Below, in pieces: positions 51,454 to 60,293 of a DNA stretch of 64,000 bases. Made by a program: the position numbers and the translations under genes. Source of the stretch: an uncultured Prevotella sp. (GTDB taxonomy: Bacteria > Bacteroidota > Bacteroidia > Bacteroidales > Bacteroidaceae); assembly GCA_900543585.1 (NCBI GenBank), contig UQRP01000007.1, forward strand, positions 9,762 through 73,761, given 5' to 3'. Under the pieces are notes generated by a model, which had not been told where the DNA came from, did not search any database, and saw only the letters and a program-made list of their open reading frames with translations. Positions within the stretch are counted from its first letter, which is position 1. Every line of letters begins with the position of its first letter.

Positions 51454-54042
51454 ATGACATTCGACAAATTTACCATTAAAGCCCAGGAAGCCATCCAGGA
51501 AGCCGTCAATACGGCACAGATGGCTCACCAGCAGGCCATAGAGCCTGTGCACATCCTGCAGGGCATCATGCAGAAAGGACGCGATGTCACCAACTTCGTG
51601 TTCCAGAAGCTCGGCGTGAATGCCATGCAGATAGAGAACCTTATCCAGCAGGAGGTCAAGCACCTGCCGCGTGTGGAGGGCGGACAGCCCTATTTCTCCA
51701 ATGACTCGAACAGCGTCTTGGAGAAGGCCGTCGCAGACTCTCAGAAGATGGGCGATGAGTTCGTCTCCGTGGAGCCTATCCTCTTGGCACTCCTGCAGGT
51801 CAACAGCACCGTGAGTCGCATCCTCAAGGACGCCGGCTGTACGGAGAGCGAGATGATGAAGGCAATCACGGAGCTGCGTCAGGGTCAGAAGGTGCAGAGC
51901 CAGAGTGGTGACGAGAACTACCAGGCCCTCTCCAAATACGCCCGCAACCTCGTCGATGCTGCCCGCCAGGGAAAGCTCGACCCGGTGATAGGCCGTGACG
52001 AGGAGATACGCCGTGTGTTGCAGATTCTCTCGCGCCGTACGAAGAACAACCCTATCCTCATCGGTGAGCCGGGTACCGGTAAGACCGCTATCGTGGAAGG
52101 ACTGGCCGAGCGTATCGTGCGCGGTGACGTGCCGGAGAACCTGAAGAACAAACAACTCTTCTCCCTCGACATGGGTGCTCTTGTGGCCGGTGCTAAATAT
52201 AAAGGTGAGTTTGAGGAGCGCCTGAAGGCCGTCATCAAAGAGGTGACGGGTTCCAACGGCAACATCATCCTCTTCATCGATGAGATCCACACCCTTGTGG
52301 GTGCCGGTGGTGGTGAGGGCGCCATGGATGCTGCCAATATCCTCAAGCCGGCGCTGGCACGCGGTGAGCTTCGCGCCATCGGTGCCACGACCCTCGACGA
52401 GTATCAGAAATACTTTGAGAAGGATAAAGCCTTGGAGCGCCGCTTCCAGACCGTCATGGTCGACGAGCCTGACGAGACCGACGCCATCTCCATCCTGCGT
52501 GGTCTGAAGGAAAAATATGAGAACCACCATAAGGTGCGTATCACCGATGACGCCTGTATCGCTGCCGTGAAGCTCTCGGAGCGTTATATCTCCGACCGCT
52601 ATCTCCCGGATAAGGCAATCGACCTCATGGATGAGGCTGCTGCCAAGTTGCGTATGGAGCGTGACTCTGAGCCTGAGGAGCTCGATGAGATTACGCGTCA
52701 TCTCAAACAGATAGAGATAGAGCGTGAGGCCATCAAGCGCGAGGGTGACGAGGATAAGATTAAGCTCCTCGACAAGGAGATTGCCGAGTACAAGGAGAAG
52801 GAGCATTCCTTCCGTGCTAAATGGGAGGCTGAGAAAGGCTTGGTCAACAAGATTCAGCAGGACAAGCAGGCCATGGAGGACCTGAAGTTTGAGTCGGAGA
52901 AGGCTGAGCGTGAAGGCAACTACGCTCGTGTAGCCGAGATTCGTTATGGCAAGCTCAAACAGCTCCAGGACGATATCGACAGCGTGCAGGTTCAGCTCCA
53001 TGCCACCCAGGGTGGTGAAGCCATGGTTCGTGAGGAGGTCACTGCCGACGACATCGCCGAGGTGGTGAGCCGCTGGACGGGGATACCTGTGACGAAGATG
53101 ATGCAGAGCGACCGTGAGAAGCTCCTGCATCTTGAGGACGAGCTTCACAAGCGTGTCGTGGGTCAGGACGAGGCCATCAAGGCTGTCGCTGACGCCGTGC
53201 GCCGCTCTCGCGCCGGTCTGCAGGATCCGAAGCGCCCGATAGCGTCGTTCATCTTCCTCGGTACAACGGGTACTGGTAAGACGGAACTGGCAAAGGCACT
53301 CGCCGACTACCTCTTCAACGATGAGAACATGATGACGCGTATCGATATGAGCGAGTATCAGGAGAAGTTCTCGGTGACAAGGCTCATCGGTGCACCTCCG
53401 GGGTACGTAGGTTATGACGAGGGCGGTCAGCTCACGGAGGCCGTGAGACGGAAACCGTACAGCGTCGTCCTCTTCGATGAGATAGAGAAGGCGCATCCTG
53501 ATGTCTTCAACATTCTCTTGCAGGTCCTCGACGACGGTCGTCTGACGGACAACAAGGGTCGCACGGTGAACTTCAAGAACACCATCATCATCATGACGTC
53601 AAATCTCGGCAGTCAGTATATACAGTCGCGTTTCGCCGATCTCAACGACTACAACCGCGACAGTGTCATCAAGGACACCAAGACGCATGTCATGGATATG
53701 CTCAAGAAGACCATCCGTCCGGAGTTCCTCAACCGTATCGACGACATCATCATGTTCCTGCCCCTCACCAAGGTTCAGATTGCCAAGGTGGTGGAGATGC
53801 AGATGCAGCGCGTGAGGAAGATGCTGGAGCCGCAGGGCTTTGACTTGAAATGGACGCCCGATGCCATCGACTGGCTGGCTCAGGTGGGCTACGACCCGGA
53901 GTTTGGTGCCCGTCCTGTCAAGCGCGCCATCCAGGACTATGTCCTCAACGACCTCTCCAAGAAGATTCTTGCCGAAGAGGTGCTGCGCGACAAGCCCATC
54001 ATCATCGATGCCAACGACAAAGGGCTGGTGTTTAAGAACTGA
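51454..54042 (+). CDS. clpB: ClpB disaggregase
   Basis: ClpB is a hexameric AAA+ chaperone that pulls apart aggregated proteins together with DnaK. The 862 aa match the family. The N-domain is at about 1-145, the first Walker A GEPGTGKT at residues 204-211, the coiled-coil middle domain at about 400-525 and the second Walker A GTTGTGKT at 603-610. The pore loop tyrosine GAKYKGEFEERL and the C-terminal DPEFGARPVKRAIQ are present. It has its own terminator. No CIRCE element is seen upstream. Confidence 0.97.
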   Translation: MTFDKFTIKAQEAIQEAVNTAQMAHQQAIEPVHILQGIMQKGRDVTNFVFQKLGVNAMQIENLIQQEVKHLPRVEGGQPYFSNDSNSVLEKAVADSQKMGDEFVSVEPILLALLQVNSTVSRILKDAGCTESEMMKAITELRQGQKVQSQSGDENYQALSKYARNLVDAARQGKLDPVIGRDEEIRRVLQILSRRTKNNPILIGEPGTGKTAIVEGLAERIVRGDVPENLKNKQLFSLDMGALVAGAKYKGEFEERLKAVIKEVTGSNGNIILFIDEIHTLVGAGGGEGAMDAANILKPALARGELRAIGATTLDEYQKYFEKDKALERRFQTVMVDEPDETDAISILRGLKEKYENHHKVRITDDACIAAVKLSERYISDRYLPDKAIDLMDEAAAKLRMERDSEPEELDEITRHLKQIEIEREAIKREGDEDKIKLLDKEIAEYKEKEHSFRAKWEAEKGLVNKIQQDKQAMEDLKFESEKAEREGNYARVAEIRYGKLKQLQDDIDSVQVQLHATQGGEAMVREEVTADDIAEVVSRWTGIPVTKMMQSDREKLLHLEDELHKRVVGQDEAIKAVADAVRRSRAGLQDPKRPIASFIFLGTTGTGKTELAKALADYLFNDENMMTRIDMSEYQEKFSVTRLIGAPPGYVGYDEGGQLTEAVRRKPYSVVLFDEIEKAHPDVFNILLQVLDDGRLTDNKGRTVNFKNTIIIMTSNLGSQYIQSRFADLNDYNRDSVIKDTKTHVMDMLKKTIRPEFLNRIDDIIMFLPLTKVQIAKVVEMQMQRVRKMLEPQGFDLKWTPDAIDWLAQVGYDPEFGARPVKRAIQDYVLNDLSKKILAEEVLRDKPIIIDANDKGLVFKN

Positions 54043-54062
54043 TGTTCCTTTAGATAATATGA

Positions 54063-54096
54063 AGGGCGAGGGAGAAATTTTCCCTCGCCCTTTTTT
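54063..54096 (+). terminator. Intrinsic terminator after clpB
   Basis: AGGGCGAGGGA pairs with TCCCTCGCCCT, followed by TTTTTT. It also lies at the 3' end of the convergent cmk gene and could serve both strands. Confidence 0.85.
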
Positions 54097-54127
54097 CATG
54101 GGGTTGCTGGGGAAGGTAGGAAGCTGG

Positions 54128-54817
54128 CTATCGGCTTTTCTCCTCAAATTTCTCCAGGAGCCAGCGGTTCTGCTCGTCGATGGTCATGTGGCTGTTGTCG
54201 AGGACGAGGGCGTCGTCGGCCTGGCGGAGAGGCGAGACGTCGCGGTGGGTGTCGATATAGTCGCGCTCCTCGACATTCTTCAGGATGGCGTCGTAGTCAG
54301 CGGGCTGCCCCTTGCCTTTGAGCTCATCATAGCGGCGCTGGGCGCGGACGGCGGGAGAGGCGGTGACAAAGATCTTCAACTCGGCATCGGGGAAGACGAC
54401 GGTGCCGATGTCGCGGCCGTCCATGACGATACCTTTGTTGCGGCCCATGGCTTTCTGCTGGTCTACGAGGGCCTCGCGGACGAAGGGGAGGGCGGCGATG
54501 GGACTGACATGGGAGCTGACCTCCATGCCGCGAATCTTATCCTCGACGAGCTCGCCGTTGAGGTAGGTGTCGGGGCGACCCGTCGTGGCGTTGAACTGGA
54601 AGGAGATGGCGATCTCGGGCATGAGAGCCTGGAGCTCGGTGGCCTTCACACTGCCGTCAGCATTGAAAAGGTTGTGGCGCAGGGCGAAAAGGGTGACGGC
54701 GCGGTACATGGCGCCCGTGTCCACATAGATGTAGCCGATGCGGCGGGCCAGGTCCTTAGCCATGGTGCTCTTGCCGCATGAAGAATAGCCGTCGATGGCT
54801 ATCGTAATTTGTTTCAT
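54128..54817 (-). CDS. cmk: Cytidylate kinase
   Basis: Cmk phosphorylates CMP and dCMP with ATP. I choose the ATG at 54817 (MKQITIAIDGYSSCGKSTMAKDLARRIGY), giving 229 aa, since the upstream in-frame extension is translated from a simple AT repeat. The P-loop GYSSCGKST is at residues 10-18. Family blocks YVDTGAMYRAVTL and MDGRDIGTVVFPDAELKIFVTASPAVRAQRR are present. It follows porQ in the same direction, an order also known from Porphyromonas. Confidence 0.95.
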   Translation of the reverse strand: MKQITIAIDGYSSCGKSTMAKDLARRIGYIYVDTGAMYRAVTLFALRHNLFNADGSVKATELQALMPEIAISFQFNATTGRPDTYLNGELVEDKIRGMEVSSHVSPIAALPFVREALVDQQKAMGRNKGIVMDGRDIGTVVFPDAELKIFVTASPAVRAQRRYDELKGKGQPADYDAILKNVEERDYIDTHRDVSPLRQADDALVLDNSHMTIDEQNRWLLEKFEEKSR

Positions 54818-54954
54818 TATAATGTGTAATTTATAATGTATAATGTGTAATGTATAATGTGTAATGTATAATGTGTAGTGTATAAATATTAGGAGGCTAT
54901 AAGCCATAAGCTAATAGCTATAAGTAATAATTAATAATTAATAACTAATAACTA
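54818..54954. repeat. AT-rich tandem simple repeats between porQ and cmk
   Basis: From 54818 to about 54886 a 14-bp unit (TATAATGTGTAATG) repeats with small changes. From about 54900 to 54954 the sequence turns into TAATAATTAATAAT-like repeats. It shows no promoter box and creates a false N-terminal extension on cmk. Confidence 0.75.
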
Positions 54955-55899
54955 TTACAGGCTGTAGGCTATTGTTGCTGTGATGCTGGAGCTTGAGACG
55001 TGGTATTTGCCGTAGGCCACGCCAACCTTGAAGCGCTCTAAGGTGAGGCCGGCGCCTAAGGAGAAACCGGCGCCGTGGCTGCTGTCGCCGTCACTGCTGG
55101 AGACCTTCATCTCATCGGCACGACGGAAGTTGTAGCCACCACCTACCCAGAAACTCTCGCTTAAGAGGATGTCAGCGCCTAAGACGACATGGTTGAAGAA
55201 CTTATACTGTGGGTGGTTGAGGTCGACGAGGGTGGCATGGACGCGGAAGGGTGTGTTGACAAAACGCTTGGAGACACCGAGCTGGATGTCGAAGGGCAGT
55301 TTGCCGTAGGTCTCATCGTAGGCCTTCAGCTCACCACCAAGGTTCTTAAAGACCAGCGACACCGACCACTCACGGTCCGGGTCGTAGTAGTTGAGGCCCA
55401 AGTCCACACCCACGGCGATGGCGTTGTAGTCGCCGATATACGAGGTGATGAACTTTGCCGCTATGCCACCGGCGACTCTGTCGGTGAGAAGGTAGGAGAA
55501 ATATCCGGCCAAGGCGATGTCCTTTGCCGAAAACTCTCCCGTCTGCACGTTCTGCTCGTCCACTTCCTTCATCTTGCCATAGTCGAGGAGCTGGGCCGAC
55601 ACCGCCCATGTTGCACGGTCGCCAACGGCACGGTTGAAGCTGGCGCTCAGTGCGTTGCTGCCCGACATATAGTTCATATAGTTGAAGTTGATGGTCTTGT
55701 CGCTGACCGAGGACAGCAGGGCCGGGTTGTTGAAGATTAAGGCTTCGTCGTCGTCGATGACGGTCACATTGTCGCCGCCTAAGGCAGCGGCATGGGCGCT
55801 GGCGGGCAGACGGAGGAAGTTGTACTCCGTCTGGCTGTCGTTCTGGGCGAAGCAGGGGAGTGACATCATCATAAGGAGGACGATAAGGGCCTTTTTCAT
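54955..55899 (-). CDS. porQ: PorQ-like type IX secretion system protein
   Basis: 314 aa with a signal peptide MKKALIVLLMMMSLPCFAQ, then an outer-membrane beta-barrel. The N-terminal NFLRLPASAHAAALGGDNVTVIDDDEALIFNNPALLSS matches the PorQ/PorV-type opening. PorQ helps modify and attach cargo of the type IX secretion system in Bacteroidetes. It lies upstream of cmk on the same strand, the same neighbourhood as in Porphyromonas gingivalis. The C-terminal IAYSL fits an outer-membrane strand. Other type IX genes are not in the window. Confidence 0.85.
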   Translation of the reverse strand: MKKALIVLLMMMSLPCFAQNDSQTEYNFLRLPASAHAAALGGDNVTVIDDDEALIFNNPALLSSVSDKTINFNYMNYMSGSNALSASFNRAVGDRATWAVSAQLLDYGKMKEVDEQNVQTGEFSAKDIALAGYFSYLLTDRVAGGIAAKFITSYIGDYNAIAVGVDLGLNYYDPDREWSVSLVFKNLGGELKAYDETYGKLPFDIQLGVSKRFVNTPFRVHATLVDLNHPQYKFFNHVVLGADILLSESFWVGGGYNFRRADEMKVSSSDGDSSHGAGFSLGAGLTLERFKVGVAYGKYHVSSSSITATIAYSL

Positions 55900-55920
55900 T
55901 TAAATAATTTAATTATTGGG

Positions 55921-55928
55921 CAAAGTTA
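55921..55928 (-). promoter_or_regulatory. Promoter -7 box for porQ
   Basis: On the minus strand TAACTTTG matches TAnnTTTG, 21 nt before the ATG at 55899. Confidence 0.55.
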
Positions 55929-56005
55929 CTGCTTTTTTGAAGAATAGCTGTAATTTTGTAACCGTGTTTTGACAATATAACGTTGTAGGCACTGTAAAAA
56001 TTGTA

Positions 56006-56713
56006 ATGATGAATATTAAGAAAAGCGATAATGTCAATTTGGACTTGCACCGTGGTACGGGCTTTCTGCTCGGCCTTGTCATAGCGTTGGCATTGCTTTT
56101 CACCGCTTTCGAATACACCTCGCGCCCCAAGGCTGTCGATGAGGATGAGTCGATGCTCGATGATGTCGCCGAGGATCTGGCTATGACCTCTGCCATGGAC
56201 ACCCACGACATGGTCTCTGCCGCACCGGCGCCGGCCTCTAAGGCTGTGACGAACAATGTGAAGGAAGTGGCGCATGTGGAGAGCTCCGACAAGATAGCCC
56301 CCATCACCAGCAAGCTTGTCATCGGCCAGGGCGAGGGCGTCACCAAGGGCGCCAACGTCGTCGAGGCCCTGCCACAGATCACTGCCCAGAGCCCCGACAC
56401 CGCTGTGTTGCGCACCGTGGAGCAGATGCCGGAGTTCCCCGGTGGTATCGTCGTATTCATGAAATGGCTCACCAAGAACCTGCGCTATCCCGTTCAGGCA
56501 CAGCAGCAGAAGATACAGGGCAAGGTTGTGGTGTCGTTCATCATCAACAAGGACGGCTCCATCGCCTCGCCGACCATCGTCTCCTCCGCCGACCCCATGC
56601 TCTCGGCTGAGGCCCTGAGAGTGGTGAAGATGATGCCGAGGTGGAAGCCCGGCGTCTCCGATGGCAAGCCATGCCGCACCATGTTCGCTATCCCTATCAA
56701 CTTCGTCTTGTAA
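56006..56713 (+). CDS. TonB-family energy transducer
   Basis: TonB couples the proton motive force harvested by ExbB/ExbD to outer-membrane receptors. The 235 aa begin with a charged N-terminus, then a single membrane helix (residues about 18-36: GFLLGLVIALALLFTAFEY). A Pro/Ala/Thr linker leads to the TonB C-terminal domain (residues about 145-235: FPGGIVVFMKWLTKNLRYPVQAQQQKIQGKVVVSFIINKDGS...MMPRWKPGVSDGKPCRTMFAIPINF). It is 10 nt before a polyprenyl synthase gene. The ExbB/ExbD genes at 59-62 kb are likely partners. Confidence 0.88.
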   Translation: MMNIKKSDNVNLDLHRGTGFLLGLVIALALLFTAFEYTSRPKAVDEDESMLDDVAEDLAMTSAMDTHDMVSAAPAPASKAVTNNVKEVAHVESSDKIAPITSKLVIGQGEGVTKGANVVEALPQITAQSPDTAVLRTVEQMPEFPGGIVVFMKWLTKNLRYPVQAQQQKIQGKVVVSFIINKDGSIASPTIVSSADPMLSAEALRVVKMMPRWKPGVSDGKPCRTMFAIPINFVL

Positions 56714-56723
56714 TAAGAAAACT

Positions 56724-57698
56724 ATGTATACCGCAGATGAACTTCTACAGAAGGTCAACACCTTCCTCGATTCCCTTCCTTACGACCGTAAGCCGATGTC
56801 GCTCTATGAGCCTATCCGATACGTCCTCTCCATGGGTGGCAAGCGCATACGCCCCGTGCTCATGCTCTTAGCCTACAACCTCTACAAAGACGCCCCCGAG
56901 CGTATCCTCATGCAGGCCGTGGCGCTGGAGACTTATCACAACTATACCCTTCTCCACGACGACCTCATGGACAATGCCGACCTGCGCCGCGGCCATGCCA
57001 CCGTGCACCGGAAGTGGAATGCCAACCAGGCCATCCTCTCCGGCGACTCCATGCTCGTGCTGGCCTATGAGCGCATGATGCAATGTCCGGCACCCATGCT
57101 CTCCACCATCCTTAAAGTCTTCACCGAGACAGCCCTGGAGATTGGCGAGGGACAGCAGCTCGATATGGACTTCGAGAGCCGCACTGATGTCACCGAGAAA
57201 GAGTATATCGAGATGATACGTCTCAAGACAAGTGTCCTCCTGGCCTGCGCGCTGAAGATAGGTGCTACCTTGGCCGGAGCCTCTGCCGACGATGCCGACA
57301 ACCTCTACCGCTTCGGTGAGAAGATAGGACTGGCTTTCCAGCTTCAGGACGACTACCTCGATGTCTATGGCGATCCGAAGGTCTTTGGAAAGGCTATCGG
57401 CGGTGACATCACGTCGAACAAGAAGACGTTCATGCTTATCAACGCTTTCAATAAGGCCGATGAGGCACAGCGCAAGGAGCTGATGAGGTGGATTACGGCC
57501 AAGGACTTCGACCGCAACGAGAAGGTCAGCGCCGTGACGAAACTCTACAACGAGATGGGCATCGACAAGCTTGCCTTGGAAAAGATAGCCCACTACTTCG
57601 ACGAGAGCCGCCACTATCTCGATGCTGTCAAGGTGGACGACAGCCGCAAGGTCATGCTGCGCCAGTATGCCGAGAAGATGATGAATCGCAAGTATTAA
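56724..57698 (+). CDS. Polyprenyl diphosphate synthase
   Basis: 324 aa from the ATG at 56724 (MYTADELLQKVNTFLDSL); an upstream in-frame ATG at 56661 lies inside the TonB gene. It joins isopentenyl diphosphate units. The first Asp-rich motif DDLMD is at residues 79-83 (HDDLMDNADLRRG), and the second lies in FQLQDDYLDVYGD. GGKRIRPVL binds the diphosphate. Medium-chain products such as FPP or GGPP for quinone or bactoprenol are likely; the chain length cannot be read reliably. It follows the TonB gene and precedes tatD by 11 nt. Confidence 0.9.
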   Translation: MYTADELLQKVNTFLDSLPYDRKPMSLYEPIRYVLSMGGKRIRPVLMLLAYNLYKDAPERILMQAVALETYHNYTLLHDDLMDNADLRRGHATVHRKWNANQAILSGDSMLVLAYERMMQCPAPMLSTILKVFTETALEIGEGQQLDMDFESRTDVTEKEYIEMIRLKTSVLLACALKIGATLAGASADDADNLYRFGEKIGLAFQLQDDYLDVYGDPKVFGKAIGGDITSNKKTFMLINAFNKADEAQRKELMRWITAKDFDRNEKVSAVTKLYNEMGIDKLALEKIAHYFDESRHYLDAVKVDDSRKVMLRQYAEKMMNRKY

Positions 57699-57709
57699 TG
57701 TAGCTGCTG

Positions 57710-58555
57710 ATGTTTGATATCGACGACACCCATTTCATAGACACCCACGCCCATCTCGACGGCGAGGAGTTTCGCGACGACCTGCCTGAGGTCATCGCCC
57801 GTGCCCAGGCCGCTGGTGTGGGCGCCATCTTCATTCCCGGCATCGACGCCGCGTCGGTGGAGAGTGTCATGCGCGTCTGCCGCGACTACCGCGGCTACTG
57901 CTTTCCGATGATAGGCTTGCAGCCCGAGGAGGTGAGAGCCGACTGGGCCGAGGTTCTGACGATGATGAGGCAGGCCTTCGAGGCTAACAAAGCTGACGGC
58001 GACCCGCGCTATATCGCTATTGGAGAGTGCGGCCTCGACTTCTACTGGAGCCGGGAGTATGAGAAGGAGCAGCTCCGGGCCTTTGAGAAGCAGGTGGAAT
58101 GGTCGGTGGAGACACAGCTCCCGCTGATGATACACTGCCGCAAGGCGCAGAACGAGCTCCTGCATATCATGCGGCCTTATGAGAAGGAGCTCCCCGGTGG
58201 CGTCTTCCACTGTTTCACCGGCAACACCCATGAGGCTGAGGAATATCTGCGTTTCGACAAGTTCGTCTTGGGCATTGGGGGCGTCTCCACGTTCAAGAGC
58301 AGTCATCTCCGGGAGGACCTCCCCGCTGCCGTCCCTTTGTCGCGTATCGTCTTAGAGACCGACAGTCCTTATATGGCGCCCGTACCCAACCGCGGCCAGC
58401 GCAACGAGAGCGCCTTCGTCAAACTCGTGCTGCAAAACCTGGCACGCTGCTTCCATACGACGGAGGACAACGTAGCGAAGATTACGAATGATAATGTCAG
58501 ACGAGTGTTCGGGCAACGTCAAACAATTGTTAGCCAAACGGCCGACAATTGTTAG
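57710..58555 (+). CDS. tatD: TatD-family metal-dependent nuclease
   Basis: TatD enzymes are magnesium-dependent DNases of the amidohydrolase fold. The 281 aa have His13-x-His15 (DTHAHLD), GECGLDFYW, MIHCRKA, GVFHCFTGN and LETDSPYMAP, with the metal-binding residues in place. The usual end is near NDNVRRVFG. The remaining residues (QRQTIVSQTADNC) are coded by the 22-bp repeat array, so the array has extended the reading frame. It shares an operon-like run with the TonB and polyprenyl synthase genes. Confidence 0.93.
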   Translation: MFDIDDTHFIDTHAHLDGEEFRDDLPEVIARAQAAGVGAIFIPGIDAASVESVMRVCRDYRGYCFPMIGLQPEEVRADWAEVLTMMRQAFEANKADGDPRYIAIGECGLDFYWSREYEKEQLRAFEKQVEWSVETQLPLMIHCRKAQNELLHIMRPYEKELPGGVFHCFTGNTHEAEEYLRFDKFVLGIGGVSTFKSSHLREDLPAAVPLSRIVLETDSPYMAPVPNRGQRNESAFVKLVLQNLARCFHTTEDNVAKITNDNVRRVFGQRQTIVSQTADNC

Positions 58556-58610
58556 CCAAACGGCCGACAATTGTTAGCCAAACGGCTGACAATTGTTAGC
58601 CAACCTGCCG
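58523..58610 (+). repeat. Four tandem 22-bp units with dyad, at the 3' end of tatD
   Basis: Four head-to-tail 22-bp units start at 58523, 58545, 58567 and 58589. Each begins with ACAATTGT, an 8-bp palindrome, followed by TAGCCAAACGGCCG. Across a unit border the DNA reads GGCTGACAATTGTTAGCC, a near-perfect 18-bp dyad. The first three units are almost identical; the last ends CCTGCCG. The array contains the tatD stop. It has the same copy number and unit length as the array at 27946-28033, with no sequence similarity. Confidence 0.9.
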
Positions 58611-58732
58611 CAAGATAGGTTTCAGGGCAGTGCTTGAAGGCTTTCAGTTCGGTGCGCGTTCGCCGTGGTTCGTGTAATCATTAAAGAACTTTAAATTCTG
58701 CCTTTATCCTTCCGCCTTTGCCCAAAAAGTGC

Positions 58733-58740
58733 TAACTTTG
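58733..58740 (+). promoter_or_regulatory. Promoter -7 box for tRNA-Ser
   Basis: TAACTTTG matches TAnnTTTG, 58 nt upstream of the tRNA. It is followed by CACTCGC, as is the rRNA promoter at 63595. Confidence 0.6.
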
Positions 58741-58798
58741 CACTCGCGTTTGAAAAATACGGTGTTTAGCCGCATTGACAACGTAGTCAGCCAAACAA

Positions 58799-58886
58799 GG
58801 AGAGATGCTCGAGTGGCTGAAGAGGCACGCCTGGAAAGCGTGTAACCGTCCAAAGCGGTTCCGGGGTTCGAATCCCCGTCTCTCCG
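58799..58886 (+). tRNA. tRNA-Ser (anticodon GGA)
   Basis: 88 nt. The acceptor stem GGAGAGA pairs with TCTCTCC (58879-58885) and the discriminator is G58886. The anticodon stem CACGC/GCGTG encloses the loop CTGGAAA, with anticodon GGA at 58833-58835. The long variable arm AACCG/CGGTT is typical of class II tRNA-Ser. The T-loop is GGTTCGAATCC. CCA is not encoded. Confidence 0.95.
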
Positions 58887-58898
58887 CAGATTCGTTAT

Positions 58899-58928
58899 GA
58901 GGGAAACCCAATTGGGTTTCCCTCTTTT
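58899..58928 (+). terminator. Intrinsic terminator after tRNA-Ser
   Basis: GAGGGAAACCCAA and TTGGGTTTCCCTC form a perfect 13-bp inverted repeat with no loop bases in between, followed by TTTT. Confidence 0.85.
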
Positions 58929-59203
58929 GTTATCTACCAGCAACTTAGCTTATCATTTACGATCCAGATGAGTGCATCGGTATTGCCGTTGTGGCAAAAC
59001 CTTAATACCTTTGCCGGGCTTCTCAATTGCGCCGTTTTTCAGCTCTTTTGTTCCGAGAGCTGTTATACAATATCAAGGTGTGCAGCGCTTTAGTCCCTGA
59101 TGTCACCGTGTCGTGATCAAGTCTGCGCACAGCGTTCAGAATATAAAGTTGTCACCGTGTAGTGATAAACTACCTGCCTATAAACTTATTTAATTCTTTT
59201 TCC
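58929..59203. other. Intergenic region between tRNA-Ser and exbB
   Basis: It has a TAnnTTTG-like box TACCTTTG (59006-59013), a 7-bp stem CAGCTCT/AGAGCTG (59040-59062), and the repeat pair at 59101-59169. A short untranslated transcript from the box to the stem is possible. No protein is seen. Confidence 0.45.
59101..59169 (+). repeat. Pair of 20-bp direct repeats upstream of exbB
   Basis: TGTCACCGTGTCGTGATCAA (59101-59120) recurs at 59150-59169 with two changes (A for C both times), 49 bp apart. The pair ends 35 bp before the -33 box of exbB, so each copy could bind a regulator. Confidence 0.6.
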
Positions 59204-59234
59204 TTTGCGCAACGTATTTTTTAGTGTACCTTTG
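59204..59234 (+). promoter_or_regulatory. Promoter with both boxes for the exbB operon
   Basis: TTTG (59204-59207), 19 nt, then TACCTTTG (59227-59234), a full match to the Bacteroidetes consensus. The exbB start follows after 47 nt. Confidence 0.75.
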
Positions 59235-59281
59235 CGTGAAATTAACAAAACGAGTACTTACGTAAGACAATACGAGACATC

Positions 59282-60277
59282 ATGTTTAAGAAATCAGACA
59301 CGTTGAGAGCAGCCGTTGTGACCGCTCTGTCTTTATTAGCAGCCACCCTGTTTTTCTCACCCTTGTCGGCTGAAGCGGCTAAGGAGTCTTCCGCTTTGTC
59401 GGCTGTAGCAGTGACGAGTCCGTCGCCTGTGTCGGCTGTCTTAGCCGCTGCACCGGGGGCTCAGGCCGCCAAGGGCGCCGAGCCTGCCAAGAGCTCCCCG
59501 TCTGCCGACACCGCCAGTGCGCCTGGCGCCTCGGCGAGTGCTGCCGATGCGGGAACTGACAGCCTCTCTGATGCCGACGCTTCCATCGACGCCAACGACG
59601 CTATGGCCGGCGACGCACCCCAGGAAGAGAGCCAGGGATTCTATAAGTCGTTGAAGACGAAGTTTATCGAGGGCGACGCCGGGTTCATGTCCTTTGTGGC
59701 TCTGGCCCTGGTCTTGGGCCTGGCTTTCTGCATTGAGCGCATCATCTACCTCAGCCTCTCGGAGATTAACGCCAAGAAGTTTATGGCCGACCTCGACGCC
59801 AAGATTCAGGCTGGCGACATCGAGGGTGGTAAGGAGCAGTGCCGTAACACGCGCGGCCCCGTGGCCTCCATCTGCTACCAGGCCTTGGAGCGTATCAACG
59901 AGAGCGTCGACAACATCGAGCGCAGCGTCATCAGCTATGGCTCTGTGCAGGATGCCAACCTGGAGCGTGGCTGCTCCTGGATAACACTCTTCATCGCCAT
60001 GGCTCCCTCCCTCGGATTCTTGGGTACCGTGGTGGGTATGGTCATGGCCTTCGACCAGATTCAGACCGCAGGTGACATCAGCCCGACCATTGTGGCTGCA
60101 GGTATGAAGGTGGCCCTCATCACCACCATCTTCGGTATCATCGTGGCACTTATTCTGCAGCTCTTCTACAACTATATCCTCTCCAAGATAGACCATCTCA
60201 CCTCGCAGATGGAGGAGTCGGCTATCACGCTCCTCGACTCCGTGGTGAAGTACAAGAGGCAGCACGCCGAGAAATAA
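59282..60277 (+). CDS. exbB: ExbB/TolQ-type proton channel subunit with Ala-rich N-terminal extension
   Basis: 331 aa. A hydrophobic first segment (residues about 12-32) leads into an Ala/Ser/Pro/Asp-rich stretch (about 33-115), which is absent in most ExbB. The core follows: helices at about 140-160, 225-250 and 265-290, with GPVASICYQALE, WITLFIAMAPSLGFLGTVVGMVMAFDQI and IVAAGMKVALITTIFGIIVAL. The motif GFLGTVVGM is the family hallmark. It opens an operon with a membrane protein and two exbD genes. Confidence 0.9.
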   Translation: MFKKSDTLRAAVVTALSLLAATLFFSPLSAEAAKESSALSAVAVTSPSPVSAVLAAAPGAQAAKGAEPAKSSPSADTASAPGASASAADAGTDSLSDADASIDANDAMAGDAPQEESQGFYKSLKTKFIEGDAGFMSFVALALVLGLAFCIERIIYLSLSEINAKKFMADLDAKIQAGDIEGGKEQCRNTRGPVASICYQALERINESVDNIERSVISYGSVQDANLERGCSWITLFIAMAPSLGFLGTVVGMVMAFDQIQTAGDISPTIVAAGMKVALITTIFGIIVALILQLFYNYILSKIDHLTSQMEESAITLLDSVVKYKRQHAEK

Positions 60278-60293
60278 GTTAAGGCGACAAAAT

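Noticed and set aside
53861..54781. 306-aa plus-strand frame from clpB into cmk
   Set aside because: It runs across the clpB terminator and is antisense to cmk; no own motifs.
54818..54907. Longer cmk start with 30 extra residues
   Set aside because: The extension is translated from an AT-rich simple repeat; the P-loop start at 54817 fits the family.
58523..58610. CRISPR array for the second set of 22-bp repeats
   Set aside because: No unique spacers between units, no cas genes.
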